Part shown: piece by piece, positions 1 through 8,748 of the stretch
How positions within the stretch are numbered: the stretch's first letter is position 1
Layout of the letters: each line of letters starts with the position of its first letter
Source of the DNA: [Mycobacterium] nativiensis
Lineage (GTDB): Bacteria > Actinomycetota > Actinomycetes > Mycobacteriales > Mycobacteriaceae
Direction of reading: 5' to 3'
Assembly: GCF_020172685.1 (NCBI RefSeq)
Contig: NZ_CP083986.1
Location: 3,090,333 to 3,154,332 of the forward strand
Length of the DNA stretch: 64,000 nt
Notes under the pieces: model-generated
What the model was told of the DNA's origin: nothing
What the model saw: the letters and a program-made list of their open reading frames with translations, nothing else
Database searches by the model: none
Program-made: the position numbers and the translations under genes

Positions 1-620
1 CGGCCTTCCAGATCTGGTTGCGTCCCGACGAACCGGCGCTGGGCTGGAACGATCCGGGCGTGACGCTCAGCGCGTACGTGCCCCCGTTCGAGACGTGGGC
101 GTCCATGCCGCAGACACTGTGGGCCGAAGACTGGCCCGAGCAGGATCGCCCCGGCACGGTGGCCTACTTCTGCGGCACCCTGGACGCGCCCTGGCCCACC
201 GACGAGGCCGGCCCGGGTTATCTGCGCCGACACCAGCTGCAGGTCCACCGGCAGATCACCGAACACCTCGATCATCACCTGCACCGGTTCTTTCCCGGCT
301 CGGCCGGTGAACGCGGCTTCGACTGGCAGCTGATCAGCGGGGCGGACGGCGAAAACAGTTGCACCGCACTTGATACCCAGCACATCAGCGTCAACGTCGA
401 TCCCTCGGACCGGTACGTGCAGTCCATTCCCGGCTCCGACCGCTACCGGTTGCGCGCCGACGAGAGCGGCTACGACAACCTGGTTCTGGCGGGCGACTGG
501 ACCGATTCGGGTATGAATGCCGGGTGCATCGAGGCGGCCGTCATGTCCGGCCTACAGGCCGCGAACGCCGTGGCCGGCCGGCACCGGTACCACCGTCTTC
601 GCGGACTGTACCTGCCGTGA
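1..620 (+). CDS. FAD-dependent amine oxidase-like oxidoreductase, C-terminal part (5' truncated by window)
   Basis: The reading frame is open to the left edge, so only about the last 205 residues are present; the true start lies outside the window. The tail contains NLVLAGDWTDSGMNAGCIEA followed by a run predicted to close the FAD site. This is the typical C-terminal FAD-binding segment of the flavin amine oxidase / phytoene desaturase / hydroxysqualene dehydroxylase superfamily (LAGDWT, G-C-IEAAV-SG). The family oxidises or desaturates lipid-like or amine substrates with FAD. The substrate cannot be told from this fragment. The gene converges tightly on the lipoprotein gene on the other strand, only 3 bp apart. 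Confidence 0.8.
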   Translation, partial: AFQIWLRPDEPALGWNDPGVTLSAYVPPFETWASMPQTLWAEDWPEQDRPGTVAYFCGTLDAPWPTDEAGPGYLRRHQLQVHRQITEHLDHHLHRFFPGSAGERGFDWQLISGADGENSCTALDTQHISVNVDPSDRYVQSIPGSDRYRLRADESGYDNLVLAGDWTDSGMNAGCIEAAVMSGLQAANAVAGRHRYHRLRGLYLP

Positions 621-623
621 GCC

Positions 624-1364
624 TCAACTGTTGGGCACCTTCGCGGCGATCTGCCCGGCGATGACGACGGCGGTGTCCTTCGGGTCCGCACTGCAGGTGT
701 TGACGTCGACGACGACATTGTTTACCGCGGCCAGGGCCCGCCCGCACGCCCAGGTGACGTCGTTGCCGGCATTGTCCTGTGTCGCAACGGTGCTCAGCAT
801 GCCGTCGGCGTTGACGATCGGCCCGGCGGTCCAGGTGGTCCCGCTCTGGATGTGGGCGTATTCGTGGCAGGCCGGCCACTGCCGCGCGGACGCGGCGAAG
901 AACTCGGCGGCCCGCTTGGCCGAGGGAAACGCGATCACGACCTGGTCGACGTAGTGCTCGAAGTCGTCGCCCTCGCTGAGCGCCTGCTCGCGCACCCCGG
1001 TGTACCCGGTGTCGGCGTACACCTGCTCCTGCCCCGCTCCGTCGACGGCCAGGCATTCGCGTGGCTCCATGGTGGCGCTGTCGTCCGCCAGTGCGGTGTG
1101 CGTTCGGGTGACGGCCATGTCGGTCGCCGCCATGATCGGGTTGATCTGCTCAGCGGTGAGCAACAGCGCGCGCAGGCCGTCCTCGGCGACGAGTGCGACC
1201 GCGCGAGTCGTTGTCGTCGGTGTGGTGGCGGCCGGTATCAGAACACCCCCCGGACGGCCACACCCGGCGACCAGCGCGCAGCCCACAACAGCCAAACCCA
1301 ACGACACCCAACCCCGCACCCGACCACACCCCGTATTGCCCCGACCCAGGGATCCGCGCGCCAA
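624..1364 (-). CDS. PknH-like sensor-domain lipoprotein
   Basis: This 246-residue protein has a basic N-terminus, a hydrophobic segment (about residues 17-33) and a lipobox, LVAGC, with Cys about residue 35. It is therefore predicted to be exported and lipid-anchored. The mature part matches the extracellular PknH_C-like sensor domain common in mycobacterial Lpp lipoproteins: a conserved W-A-C-G-R-A segment near residue 205, several cysteines likely paired in disulfides, and a C-terminal helix. In PknH this domain is thought to bind an extracellular ligand. Here it is not attached to a kinase. It is transcribed leftward with no obvious operon partner. Ligand unknown. Confidence 0.72.
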   Translation of the reverse strand: MARGSLGRGNTGCGRVRGWVSLGLAVVGCALVAGCGRPGGVLIPAATTPTTTTRAVALVAEDGLRALLLTAEQINPIMAATDMAVTRTHTALADDSATMEPRECLAVDGAGQEQVYADTGYTGVREQALSEGDDFEHYVDQVVIAFPSAKRAAEFFAASARQWPACHEYAHIQSGTTWTAGPIVNADGMLSTVATQDNAGNDVTWACGRALAAVNNVVVDVNTCSADPKDTAVVIAGQIAAKVPNS

Positions 1365-1474
1365 TAGTCAACGTCACCGATCAGAGAAGAACCGTCGATA
1401 ACTTTACCGAAAGTCGCGCCGGTCAAACCTGGCCACATTTGCCCCGTGCCCGCATTGCCGGATACGCGCGTAGT

Positions 1475-1502
1475 GTTAGTAACTAACATATTAGTGACTA
1501 AC
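1475..1502. promoter_or_regulatory. tandem palindromic operator of the adjacent TetR gene
   Basis: Two adjacent 13-bp palindromes: GTTAGT-A-ACTAAC at 1475-1487 and ATTAGT-G-ACTAAC at 1490-1502, 15 bp apart. They end 13 bp before the start codon of the truncated monooxygenase ORF that heads the TetR transcript. The perfect symmetry, the repetition and the position in front of a TetR gene fit a TetR autoregulatory operator. Binding is inferred, not shown. Confidence 0.7.
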
Positions 1503-1515
1503 GCGGAGGGGTCCG

Positions 1516-1713
1516 ATGGGCGCCAAAGTTGTAGTGATTGGAGCCGGGCCGACGGGATTGGCCCTGACCTGCGGCTCGCAGGCGGCCGGGGTACCGGTCC
1601 GGCTGATCGATGCCGCGACCGGGCCTGCCACCACGTCCCGGGCGCTGGCATTGCAGCCGCGCGGGGTCGAGATGGCCCGTGAGCAGTCCTGGCTCGACGG
1701 AGCGCTGCGATGA
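1516..1713 (+). pseudogene. FAD-binding monooxygenase, N-terminal remnant (65 aa)
   Basis: The ORF starts with a textbook Rossmann dinucleotide fold, VVVIGAGPTGLALTCG, then VRLIDAATGPATTSRALALQ, as at the N-terminus of PheA/TfdB-type FAD monooxygenases of about 400-550 residues. It stops after 65 residues, so the substrate and catalytic domains are missing. After about residue 50 (ALQPRGVE) the sequence no longer follows the family and runs into a stop that overlaps the TetR start by 4 bp (ATGA). The simplest reading is an internal deletion that joined the first 50 codons to the last codons of the gene. It may still be translated and may serve to couple translation to tetR. Confidence 0.7.
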
Positions 1714-2282
1714 CCGACTGGCGGGCGCAGAAGAAGGCCGCCACCCGCCGCTCCATTCAGGAGCACGCGCTGCGCCTGTTCCAGAGACAGGGCTACGAGG
1801 CGACCACGGTCGAGCAGATCGCCGCCGCGGCCGGGGTGTCGCATATGACGTTCTTCCGGTATTTCCCGCGCAAGGAGGCGGTGGTCGAGGACGGCGACTA
1901 CGACCCGCTGCTGGAGCAGCTGCTGGCCGGCCGCCCCGCCGACGAGGCACCGCTTACCGCGCTGCACGGCGCGGTGCGCGCCGTCTGCGAAGCGATCGTG
2001 GCCGACGAACACGACGCCCTGCTGGCGCGGGTGCGGCTGACCATGAACACCCCGGTACTGCGCTCGCGGCTGTGGATCGCCGCGGAGTCCACCCAGGAGC
2101 TGTTCGCCTGCGGTCTGGCACGCCGCGCCGGTCTCGCCGAGCCCGACCTGGCCTGCCGGGTGCGGGCCGGTGCGGCGCTGGCCGCCAACGGTGCGGCGCT
2201 GCAACGCTGGGCGAACACCGCCGGCGCCGACTTGATCGCGTTGATCGATGACGCGTTCGCGGCGTTGGGCGTGGCCGTTTAG
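1710..2282 (+). CDS. TetR-family transcriptional regulator
   Basis: A 190-residue protein with an N-terminal TetR helix-turn-helix: EQIAAAAGVSHMTFFRYFPRK at about residues 37-57, typical of TetR_N. The C-terminal part (about 80-185) is an all-helical ligand-binding and dimerisation domain resembling those of MftR-like regulators. Its start codon overlaps the stop of the truncated monooxygenase by 4 bp, so the two are co-transcribed from the palindrome-bearing promoter at 1475-1502, which it probably represses. The original target, an FAD monooxygenase, is now mostly deleted, which leaves the regulator with no obvious full-length client beside it. It converges on the AlkZ-like gene, with stop codons overlapping by 4 bp. 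Confidence 0.85.
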   Translation: MTDWRAQKKAATRRSIQEHALRLFQRQGYEATTVEQIAAAAGVSHMTFFRYFPRKEAVVEDGDYDPLLEQLLAGRPADEAPLTALHGAVRAVCEAIVADEHDALLARVRLTMNTPVLRSRLWIAAESTQELFACGLARRAGLAEPDLACRVRAGAALAANGAALQRWANTAGADLIALIDDAFAALGVAV

Positions 2283-3502
2283 GCCGTAACCGAACGGCGC
2301 AGCTCCCCGATCAGGTCCCCGCGCCTCCCCAGGCTCACGCCGCCCAGTCCCAGCCAGGACGCCATCGTCTCCAGCTCGCCGGCCAGCGCCGCGGCCACCC
2401 GGACCCGGTCCCGGCCCTGCTCGGCGAACGCCCCGACGACATGCAGCGCATCGCGCTGCCGGTCGGCCTTGAGGTCGACCCGCGCGACCAGCTCACCGTC
2501 CAGCAGGAACGGCCACACGTAGTAGCCGTATTGGCGCCGCGACTCTGGCGTGTAGATCTCGATGCGGTAGTGGAAGTCGAACAACCGCTGCACCCGGGGC
2601 CGGAAAAAGATCAGCGGGTCGAACGGACAGAGCAACGCGGTACCGCGGCAGGTGCGTGGAATCGACTGCCCGACAGGCAGATACGCCGGGGCACCCCAGT
2701 CGGCCACCCGAACCGACTCCAGCTCGCCGGCGGCCACCAGCGCCGCGATCGCCGGTTTGGCCTGGCCGGCCGACAGCCGGAAATAGTCGCGCAGGTCGGC
2801 CTCGGTGGCCACCCCCAGTGCGCCGGCCGCCCGCAGCACCAGTTCGCGGACAGCTTCGTCGTCGTCGACCTCGCGGGCCAGCACCTGCGCCGGGAGCACG
2901 TTTTCCACCAGGTCGTAGTGGCGGGCGAATCCGACCCGGGTGGCGGTGGTCAGTACCCCGGCGGCGAACAGCGCCTCGGCGACCCATTTGGTGTCGCTGC
3001 GATTCCACCAGGTTCCCTTGCCGCGCGTGGGCTTGGCGGCCAGATGGTCCTCGATCCGCCCGGCCGTGCTGGGACCCAACTCGCTGATCGCGGCGACGAT
3101 TCCGTCGGCCAGCGCAGGGTTGGGTTGTACGTTGCCCCACCGGCCGTGGGTGTATTGCCGCATTCGCCAGCGCATCAGCGGCCAGTCATCGACGGCCATC
3201 AGCGCCGCTTCGTGCGCCCAGTACTCGACCAGCAGCCGGGGTGATCGCGCGCTGTGGCTCCACGCGGCACGGTCCAGCACGGTGCGGTCATAGCGGCCCA
3301 GCCTGCTGAACACCGGAGCATAGTGGGCGCGCACCGCCACCGACACCGAGTCCATCTGCAGGACCTGGATGCGGGACACCAACCTTTTCAGGTGCGACCG
3401 TCCTACCGGCCCCTGCGGCTTCTCCTGGTTGAATCCCTGTGCGGCGACCGCGATCCGGCGCGCCTGCAAAGCCGTCAGCCCGGCGCGCGACGCAGCCCTC
3501 AC
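2279..3502 (-). CDS. YcaQ/AlkZ-family DNA glycosylase-like winged-helix protein
   Basis: The 407-residue product belongs to the HTH_42 (DUF1006) family, which includes the interstrand-crosslink glycosylases AlkZ and YcaQ. Residues 49-51 are Q-M-D in [11 protein letters not shown], matching the catalytic Q-x-D motif of the YcaQ branch. Tandem winged-helix regions follow, with conserved [15 protein letters not shown] near residue 335. I chose GTG at 3502 because it overlaps the dfrA stop (GTGA) and starts the domain. A longer in-frame reading would run through dfrA. It is third in a thyA-dfrA-glycosylase operon and matches Rv2762c in position. The link of a DNA-repair glycosylase to dTMP synthesis is suggestive but unproven. 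Confidence 0.8.
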   Translation of the reverse strand: MRAASRAGLTALQARRIAVAAQGFNQEKPQGPVGRSHLKRLVSRIQVLQMDSVSVAVRAHYAPVFSRLGRYDRTVLDRAAWSHSARSPRLLVEYWAHEAALMAVDDWPLMRWRMRQYTHGRWGNVQPNPALADGIVAAISELGPSTAGRIEDHLAAKPTRGKGTWWNRSDTKWVAEALFAAGVLTTATRVGFARHYDLVENVLPAQVLAREVDDDEAVRELVLRAAGALGVATEADLRDYFRLSAGQAKPAIAALVAAGELESVRVADWGAPAYLPVGQSIPRTCRGTALLCPFDPLIFFRPRVQRLFDFHYRIEIYTPESRRQYGYYVWPFLLDGELVARVDLKADRQRDALHVVGAFAEQGRDRVRVAAALAGELETMASWLGLGGVSLGRRGDLIGELRRSVTA

Positions 3503-3981
3503 CGACGGTAACTGCAGAACCGGTAGCGCAGGCCCGCTGCGCTGGTGAGCCACTCGCCTTTCACCACCGACCAGCTGTCGTCGACGGTCGGGGCCAGCGC
3601 ATCGGAATCCTGGAGTGACAGGTCGATGTCGATCTCGGTGACTTCGCAGCGGTCGGCGTTCGGCAGCGCCAGCGCGTAGATCTGCGCGCCGCCGATCACC
3701 CAGGTCTCGGCATCGGTCAAGGCGGCATCCAGGGTCGAGACCACCTCGGCGCCGCCGGCGCGGTAGTCCAGCCGGCGGGTCACCACCACGTTGGTCCGCC
3801 CGGGCAGCGGCCGCACGCTGGCCGGCAGTGATTCCCAGGTCAGCCGACCCATCACCACCCGGTGCCCCAGGGTGAGTTCCTTGAACCGCGCCTGGTCTTC
3901 GGGCAGCCGCCACGGGATGCCGCCGTCGCGCCCGATCACCCCGGACATCGACTGAGCCCAGATCAGACCGAGTGAGCTCAT
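3499..3981 (-). CDS. dfrA: dihydrofolate reductase
   Basis: This 160-residue enzyme reduces dihydrofolate to tetrahydrofolate with NADPH. The family landmarks are all visible: [20 protein letters not shown] at residues 5-24, [12 protein letters not shown] with the active-site acidic residue D29 (D27 of the tuberculosis enzyme), [11 protein letters not shown], and [12 protein letters not shown] for cofactor binding. It follows thyA with a 4-bp ATGA overlap, so ThyA, which produces dihydrofolate, and DfrA, which recycles it, are translationally coupled. The gene order matches Rv2764c-Rv2763c. This is the target of trimethoprim-type antifolates and of activated para-aminosalicylate. Confidence 0.97.
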   Translation of the reverse strand: MSSLGLIWAQSMSGVIGRDGGIPWRLPEDQARFKELTLGHRVVMGRLTWESLPASVRPLPGRTNVVVTRRLDYRAGGAEVVSTLDAALTDAETWVIGGAQIYALALPNADRCEVTEIDIDLSLQDSDALAPTVDDSWSVVKGEWLTSAAGLRYRFCSYRR

Positions 3982-4778
3982 ACCGCCACGGGCGCCTTGA
4001 TCGCGGGGTGCGGTTCGTAACCGCGGATCTCGATATCGTCGAAGGTGTAGTCGAAGATCGAATCACGGTGCGCCAGAACCAGTTGCGGGTAGGCGCGGGG
4101 TTCACGGGACAGCTGTTCGCGGACCTGCTCGACGTGGTTGTCGTAGATGTGGCAGTCTCCGCCGGTCCAGACGAACTCGCCGACCTCCAGCCCGGCCTGC
4201 TCAGCCATCATGTGAGTGAGCAGCGCATAGCTGGCGATGTTGAACGGCACGCCGAGGAACAGGTCGGCGCTGCGCTGATAGAGCTGGCAGGACAGCCGCC
4301 CGTCGGCGACGTAGAACTGGAACAGTGCGTGACACGGTGCCAGCGCCATCTTGTCCAGTTCGCCGACGTTCCAGGCCGAGACGATGATGCGGCGCGAATC
4401 CGGATCGGTGCGCAGCAGTTCCACCGCACCCGCGATCTGGTCGATGTGCTCACCGGACGGGGTCGGCCAGGACCGCCACTGCACCCCGTAGACCGGTCCC
4501 AGATCACCTGTCTCGGACGCCCATTCGTCCCAGATGGTGACGCCGTGCTCATTGAGCCAGTCGATGTTGGAGTCGCCGCGCAGAAACCACAGCAGTTCAT
4601 AGACCACCGACTTGAGGTGCACCCTCTTGGTGGTGATCAGCGGGAAACCGGCGGAGAGGTCGTAGCGCAGCTGGTGGCCGAACAGGCTGCGGGTACCGGT
4701 ACCGGTCCGGTCGGCCTTGGGCGTGCCGCGCTCAAGCACCAGCCGGAGCAGATCCTCATAGGGTGTAGATATCGGCAC
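3978..4778 (-). CDS. thyA: thymidylate synthase (ThyA)
   Basis: This 266-residue protein converts dUMP to dTMP using methylenetetrahydrofolate. The nucleophilic cysteine is C149 in [12 protein letters not shown]. The phosphate-binding arginines lie in [11 protein letters not shown] (about 24-34) and in [13 protein letters not shown], and the folate site includes DCHIYDNH near residue 205. The start is GTG at 4778, which gives the usual [11 protein letters not shown] beginning. A 23-bp gap separates it from the divergent hydrolase gene at 4802, so both transcripts have very short or no leaders. It heads the thyA-dfrA-glycosylase operon. Confidence 0.97.
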   Translation of the reverse strand: MPISTPYEDLLRLVLERGTPKADRTGTGTRSLFGHQLRYDLSAGFPLITTKRVHLKSVVYELLWFLRGDSNIDWLNEHGVTIWDEWASETGDLGPVYGVQWRSWPTPSGEHIDQIAGAVELLRTDPDSRRIIVSAWNVGELDKMALAPCHALFQFYVADGRLSCQLYQRSADLFLGVPFNIASYALLTHMMAEQAGLEVGEFVWTGGDCHIYDNHVEQVREQLSREPRAYPQLVLAHRDSIFDYTFDDIEIRGYEPHPAIKAPVAV

Positions 4779-4801
4779 GTCGATAGCTTAGAACGGAAGC
4801 C

Positions 4802-5542
4802 ATGGCCAACGTCACCGACACGATCACCACACCCGACGGCAGTTGCTCCGTCGCCCTGTTCACCCCGGACGGACCGGGCCCCTGGCCCGGCGTCGTGATG
4901 TATGTCGATGCCGGCGGGGTACGCGAGACCTTCGACGCCATGGCCGCTGAGCTGGCCGGCTTCGGATATGCCGTGCTGCTGCCGGACGTGTACTACCGGC
5001 ACCCGGGCTGGGCGCCGTTCGACATGGCGACGGTGTTCGGTGACGCCACGGAACGCGCTCGGCTGTTCTCGATGATCGGCCAGGTCACCCAGGACCGGAT
5101 GGTCACCGACGCCGGGGCGTTCTTCGACTACCTGGCCGGCCGGCCGGAGGTACGTGGGGACCGGTTCGGGGTGTGCGGCTACTGCATGGGCGGGCGGACC
5201 TCGGTGGTGGTGGCCGGGCGCGTCCCGGACCGGGTTGCCGCGGCGGCGTCATTCCACGGCGGCGGGCTGGTCACCGACACCGCGGACAGTCCGCACCTGC
5301 TGGCCGAGAAGATGCGAGCCACGGTCTATGTGGCCGGGGCCAAGAACGACAGCTCGTTCACCAAGGCCCACGCCGCGACCCTGGATGAGGCGCTGACCGC
5401 CGCGGGCGTGCCGCACACCGTCGAGTTCTATCCCGCCGAACACGGCTTCGCCGTCCCCGACAACGCGCCCTACGACGCCGACGCCGCGGCCCGGCACTGG
5501 AGCGCGTTGCGGGAGGTGTTCGGGGCCGCGCTGGCGGGCTGA
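4802..5542 (+). CDS. dienelactone hydrolase family protein (Rv2765-like)
   Basis: A 246-residue alpha/beta hydrolase. The nucleophile is a cysteine, C128, in GVCGYCMGG, the hallmark of dienelactone hydrolases rather than serine esterases. The His of the triad lies in PAEHGFAVPD near residue 218. The protein is cytosolic, without a signal peptide. It is divergent from thyA in the same arrangement as Rv2765 and Rv2764c. The substrate is not deducible; related proteins cleave lactone or ester bonds. ATG at 4802 is 23 bp from the thyA start, so the transcript probably has little or no leader. Confidence 0.85.
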   Translation: MANVTDTITTPDGSCSVALFTPDGPGPWPGVVMYVDAGGVRETFDAMAAELAGFGYAVLLPDVYYRHPGWAPFDMATVFGDATERARLFSMIGQVTQDRMVTDAGAFFDYLAGRPEVRGDRFGVCGYCMGGRTSVVVAGRVPDRVAAAASFHGGGLVTDTADSPHLLAEKMRATVYVAGAKNDSSFTKAHAATLDEALTAAGVPHTVEFYPAEHGFAVPDNAPYDADAAARHWSALREVFGAALAG

Positions 5543-5556
5543 CCGGGCTCGCCCGA

Positions 5557-6933
5557 TCACCCAGGATGCAGGGCGTCACCGACGTGGTCGGCGATCGTGA
5601 CGGTGTCGGTCGTGACGTCGTCCAGCGCGGTGTCTCGGGTTTCGCGCATCACCAACACCGCGACGAACGACACGGCTGCCGCAGTCGACAGGTAGACACC
5701 CACCCAGCCCACGCCGTGGCTGGTGGCGAGCCAGGTGGCGATGAACGGCGCCACCGCGGCACCCAGAATGCTTGCCGCGTTGTACGCGATCCCCGATCCG
5801 GTGTAACGAACGTTGGTCGGGAAGAGTTCGGGCAGAACCGCGCTCATCGGCCCGAACGCCAAGCCCATCAACGTCATCCCGATGATGAGGAAGACCAGCA
5901 CCGCGCCCATCGACGTGTCGGCATTCAGGAAGAGGCCGAATGTGGTTCCGTACACCATGATTCCGGCGGTGAACACCAACAGCGCCGGACGCCGGCCGAA
6001 TCGGTCGGACAGCATCGCCGCCACCGGCAACATGGCGGCCAAAAACAGCACCCCCACCAGCTGCAACCGTAAGAAGTCCAGGTAGCTGTACCCCAGCCCG
6101 GTGCCGTGCGGCGGGCGCGCGGCAGTGCCGTAACTCAAGGTCCACGTGTTGACGGTGTAGAAGAGCGTGTACGTCGCGACCATCACGAAGGTGCCGATGA
6201 CCAGCTGACGCCAGCTGCCGCGGAACACCTCGATCACAGGTGCGCTGACCCGCTGACCCGTATCGATGGCACGGGCGAAGACGGGAGTCTCGGTGAGCCG
6301 CAGTCGGACATACAGTCCGACAGCCACCATCACGATGCTCAGCAGGAACGGAAGCCGCCAGCCCCAGACCAGAAAGTCGTCGCCGAGCCAACCCACCAGG
6401 ACCACGAATGTCGCGTTGGCGAGCAGGAAACCCAGCGGCGCACCCAGTTGCGGCCACATCCCGGCGAATGCCCGCTTGCCCGGCTTGGCGGTCTCGGTGG
6501 CCAGCAACGCCGCGCCGCTCCACTCCCCGCCCAGAGCCAGCCCCTGGCTGAACCGCAGCACGGCCAGCAACGCCGGGGCGATCAGGCCGGCCTGCTGGTA
6601 GGTGGGCAGCACACCGATCAGAAACGTCGCGATGCCCATGGTCAGCAGCGAGGCGATGAGGGTGGTTTTGCGGCCCAACCGGTCGCCGAAATGGCCGAAC
6701 AGGATCGACCCCAACGGCCGCGCGACGAACGCCAGGCCGAAGGTGGCCAACGACGCCAACAACGCGGTGGTGGGGTCTGACTTGGGGAAGAACAGCTGCG
6801 GGAACACCACGACCGCCGCAGTCGCATAGACGTAGAAGTCGTAGAACTCAATGGTGGTTCCGATCATCGACGCCGCAGCTATTCGACTGCGTGGAACTCC
6901 GTCGACGAGATCAGGGTTTGCGGTGACGGTCAT
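5557..6933 (-). CDS. MFS transporter, metabolite:H+ symporter type
   Basis: A 458-residue integral membrane protein with about 12 hydrophobic segments. After SMIGTTIEFYDFYVYATAA it shows the MHS-family signature RPLGSILFGHFGDRLGRK between helices 2 and 3 and a second copy, MLSDRFGRRPAL, between helices 8 and 9. The family (ShiA, ProP, KgtP relatives) imports organic acids, osmolytes or shikimate with protons. An upstream in-frame extension would overlap the next gene, so ATG 6933 is preferred: it opens MTVTANPDLVDGVPRSRIAAASM. It lies 8 bp after the APH-like gene, on the same strand, and may be the uptake system for that operon. The substrate is unknown. Confidence 0.85.
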   Translation of the reverse strand: MTVTANPDLVDGVPRSRIAAASMIGTTIEFYDFYVYATAAVVVFPQLFFPKSDPTTALLASLATFGLAFVARPLGSILFGHFGDRLGRKTTLIASLLTMGIATFLIGVLPTYQQAGLIAPALLAVLRFSQGLALGGEWSGAALLATETAKPGKRAFAGMWPQLGAPLGFLLANATFVVLVGWLGDDFLVWGWRLPFLLSIVMVAVGLYVRLRLTETPVFARAIDTGQRVSAPVIEVFRGSWRQLVIGTFVMVATYTLFYTVNTWTLSYGTAARPPHGTGLGYSYLDFLRLQLVGVLFLAAMLPVAAMLSDRFGRRPALLVFTAGIMVYGTTFGLFLNADTSMGAVLVFLIIGMTLMGLAFGPMSAVLPELFPTNVRYTGSGIAYNAASILGAAVAPFIATWLATSHGVGWVGVYLSTAAAVSFVAVLVMRETRDTALDDVTTDTVTIADHVGDALHPG

Positions 6934-6941
6934 CGGACCGT

Positions 6942-7967
6942 CTAGATGCCCGCCGCCGAAGCGACCTCGCGGGCCTGGTGCACCAGCGCGTCGATCCAGC
7001 CGGTGAGCGGGGTGCCGGCCGCGGCCCGATTCTCCGGGTTGTTCAGCACCCGCCGCACGATCCCCTCGGCGATGATCGCCACCTTCCACAGGCCCAGCGC
7101 ATGCCAGAACTGCAGGCTGGCCGCGTCGCGTCCGGTCAGCTCCAGGTACGTCCGAGCCATCTCGGCGCGGTCCGGGAAGCCGTCCAGCGTGGTGACCACG
7201 AATTCACCGGCGATGCCCTCCTCACCGGCCTGCGGCCAATAAGCCAGCAGGCTGCCCATATCAGCCAGCGGGTCGCCGAGGGTGGACAGCTCCCAGTCCA
7301 GTACCGCGGTCACCGCACCGCCGTTGCGCGAGGTGATGACGTTGCGGATGTGGAAGTCACCGTGCACCAGCGTCAGCTCCTGCTGCGGCGGGATCGCCGC
7401 GACCAGTCGCCGGGTCAGGTCGTCGAGTTCGGGCAGCTCGCGGGTCTTGGACTTCTCCCACTGCCCGGCCCACCGCTTGAGTTGCCGTTCGGCGTACGGC
7501 TTGTGGCTGGCCAGGTCGGCCAGCCCGACCTTGTCGATGTCAACGGCGTGGATCTTGGCCAGCGTCTGCGCCATCGACAATGCGATCTGCCGGCGGCGCT
7601 GCGGGGTCAGTGACTCCGCCACCGCCATCCGGTCCACCACCACCCCGTCGACGTACTCCATCAACAGCAGCGGCACGTCGTCGGCGTCGCGGGTGAGGCC
7701 GTAGACCCGCGGGGTGGGCACGTCGGTGTCCTGCAGGGCGGTCAAGATCCGCGCCTCACGGGCCACGTCGTGCGCCGACGCCAGCAACTGCCCCAGCGGC
7801 GGGCGGCGCAGCACCCACCGGTGGTCGGCCGCGTCGCAGACCAGATAGGTCAGGTTCGACTGCCCGATCCCGATCCGTTCGAATGTCAGTGGGCGGGTGA
7901 CCGGAATTCCCAGCTGCACAATCCAGCGCGCGACCATCGCCGGGTCGACGCCGATAACGTCAGCCAT
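6942..7967 (-). CDS. APH-family phosphotransferase (ACAD10/11 N-domain-like)
   Basis: The 341-residue product has the aminoglycoside-phosphotransferase/choline-kinase fold. The catalytic loop is VHGDFHIRNV at residues 201-210 (H202, D204, N209), and the metal-binding Asp is D224 in VLDWELSTLGDP. ATG 7967 overlaps the SDR stop by 8 bp; an ATG at 8012 would add 15 residues. Proteins of this type (Rv3761c/FadE36 relatives) sit next to acyl-CoA dehydrogenases or are fused to them in ACAD10/11. In Lva and ACAD10/11 the kinase phosphorylates 4-hydroxyacyl-CoA before isomerisation to 3-hydroxyacyl-CoA. That role fits here because the SDR and dehydrogenase partners are adjacent, but it is inferred. 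Confidence 0.83.
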   Translation of the reverse strand: MADVIGVDPAMVARWIVQLGIPVTRPLTFERIGIGQSNLTYLVCDAADHRWVLRRPPLGQLLASAHDVAREARILTALQDTDVPTPRVYGLTRDADDVPLLLMEYVDGVVVDRMAVAESLTPQRRRQIALSMAQTLAKIHAVDIDKVGLADLASHKPYAERQLKRWAGQWEKSKTRELPELDDLTRRLVAAIPPQQELTLVHGDFHIRNVITSRNGGAVTAVLDWELSTLGDPLADMGSLLAYWPQAGEEGIAGEFVVTTLDGFPDRAEMARTYLELTGRDAASLQFWHALGLWKVAIIAEGIVRRVLNNPENRAAAGTPLTGWIDALVHQAREVASAAGI

Positions 7968-8748
7968 CGGCGCCGGCCCGGAATCCCGCTGCGTCGCCGA
8001 GGATTTGGCCACCGTCGATCACCAGGGTCTGCCCGGTGATCCAACTGGCCGCATCGGAAGCCAGGAAGGTGACCGCCTCGGCGATGTCGACGGGTTCGCC
8101 GATCCGGCCCAGCGGCATGGTCGCCGCCAGCGCCTCCTCGTGCTCCTTCCAGAGCACCTCAGCGAGCTTGGTTCGCACCACCCCCGGGCAGACCGCGTTG
8201 ACCCGCACGCCGGGTGAAAGCTCCAGCGCGAGTTGCTTGGTGATGTGGATCAGCGCCGCCTTGGTGGCGTTGTACATGCCCATCAAAGGTGCGGAACTAA
8301 GGCCGCCGATCGAGGAGGTGTTGACCACCACGCCACTGTGCCCATCGCGCTCCCCCAGCCCGCCGGCCTTGACCGCGCACGACGTCCACAGCAGCGGCCC
8401 CCACAGGTTGACGTCGAAGATCTTGGCGAAGCGGGCGTGGTCCTGGTCGATCAGCGGGCCGAAAGCCGGGTTGGTGCCGGCGTTGTTGACCAGGATGTCG
8501 ATGCTGCCGAACTTTTCCAGGGTGGTCTCGATGCAACGCCGCGCCGCGTCGTCCTCGGCGACGTGGGCGGCCACGCCCAGCACGTTGCCGTTGACCTGGG
8601 CCGCTGCGGCGTCGGCGCTCTCCTGGTCACGGGAGGTGAGCACCACGTTGGCACCGGCCTCGGCCAGCCGCTGTCCGATCGCGAGCCCGATGCCGCGGGA
8701 CCCGCCGGTGACGATCGCGGTGCGGCCCCGCAGGTTCTGTGTCGTCAT
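7960..8748 (-). CDS. SDR-family oxidoreductase (Rv2766c-like)
   Basis: A 262-residue classical short-chain dehydrogenase. The NAD(P)-binding TGGSRGIG begins near residue 14, NNAG near residue 92, the catalytic Ser in NTSSIGG and the YNATK catalytic Tyr/Lys pair near residue 160, with the usual PG tail and DGGQ end. The ATG overlaps the stop of the upstream acyl-CoA dehydrogenase by 4 bp (ATGA). It is orthologous by position and sequence type to Rv2766c. In this operon it probably oxidises a hydroxyacyl-CoA intermediate; in the Lva pathway LvaD is also an SDR. Confidence 0.88.
   Translation of the reverse strand: MTTQNLRGRTAIVTGGSRGIGLAIGQRLAEAGANVVLTSRDQESADAAAAQVNGNVLGVAAHVAEDDAARRCIETTLEKFGSIDILVNNAGTNPAFGPLIDQDHARFAKIFDVNLWGPLLWTSCAVKAGGLGERDGHSGVVVNTSSIGGLSSAPLMGMYNATKAALIHITKQLALELSPGVRVNAVCPGVVRTKLAEVLWKEHEEALAATMPLGRIGEPVDIAEAVTFLASDAASWITGQTLVIDGGQILGDAAGFRAGADG

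Noticed and set aside
2279..4105. 608-codon leftward reading that includes the AlkZ gene
   Set aside because: The N-terminal third overlaps dfrA out of frame; the domain begins at GTG 3502.
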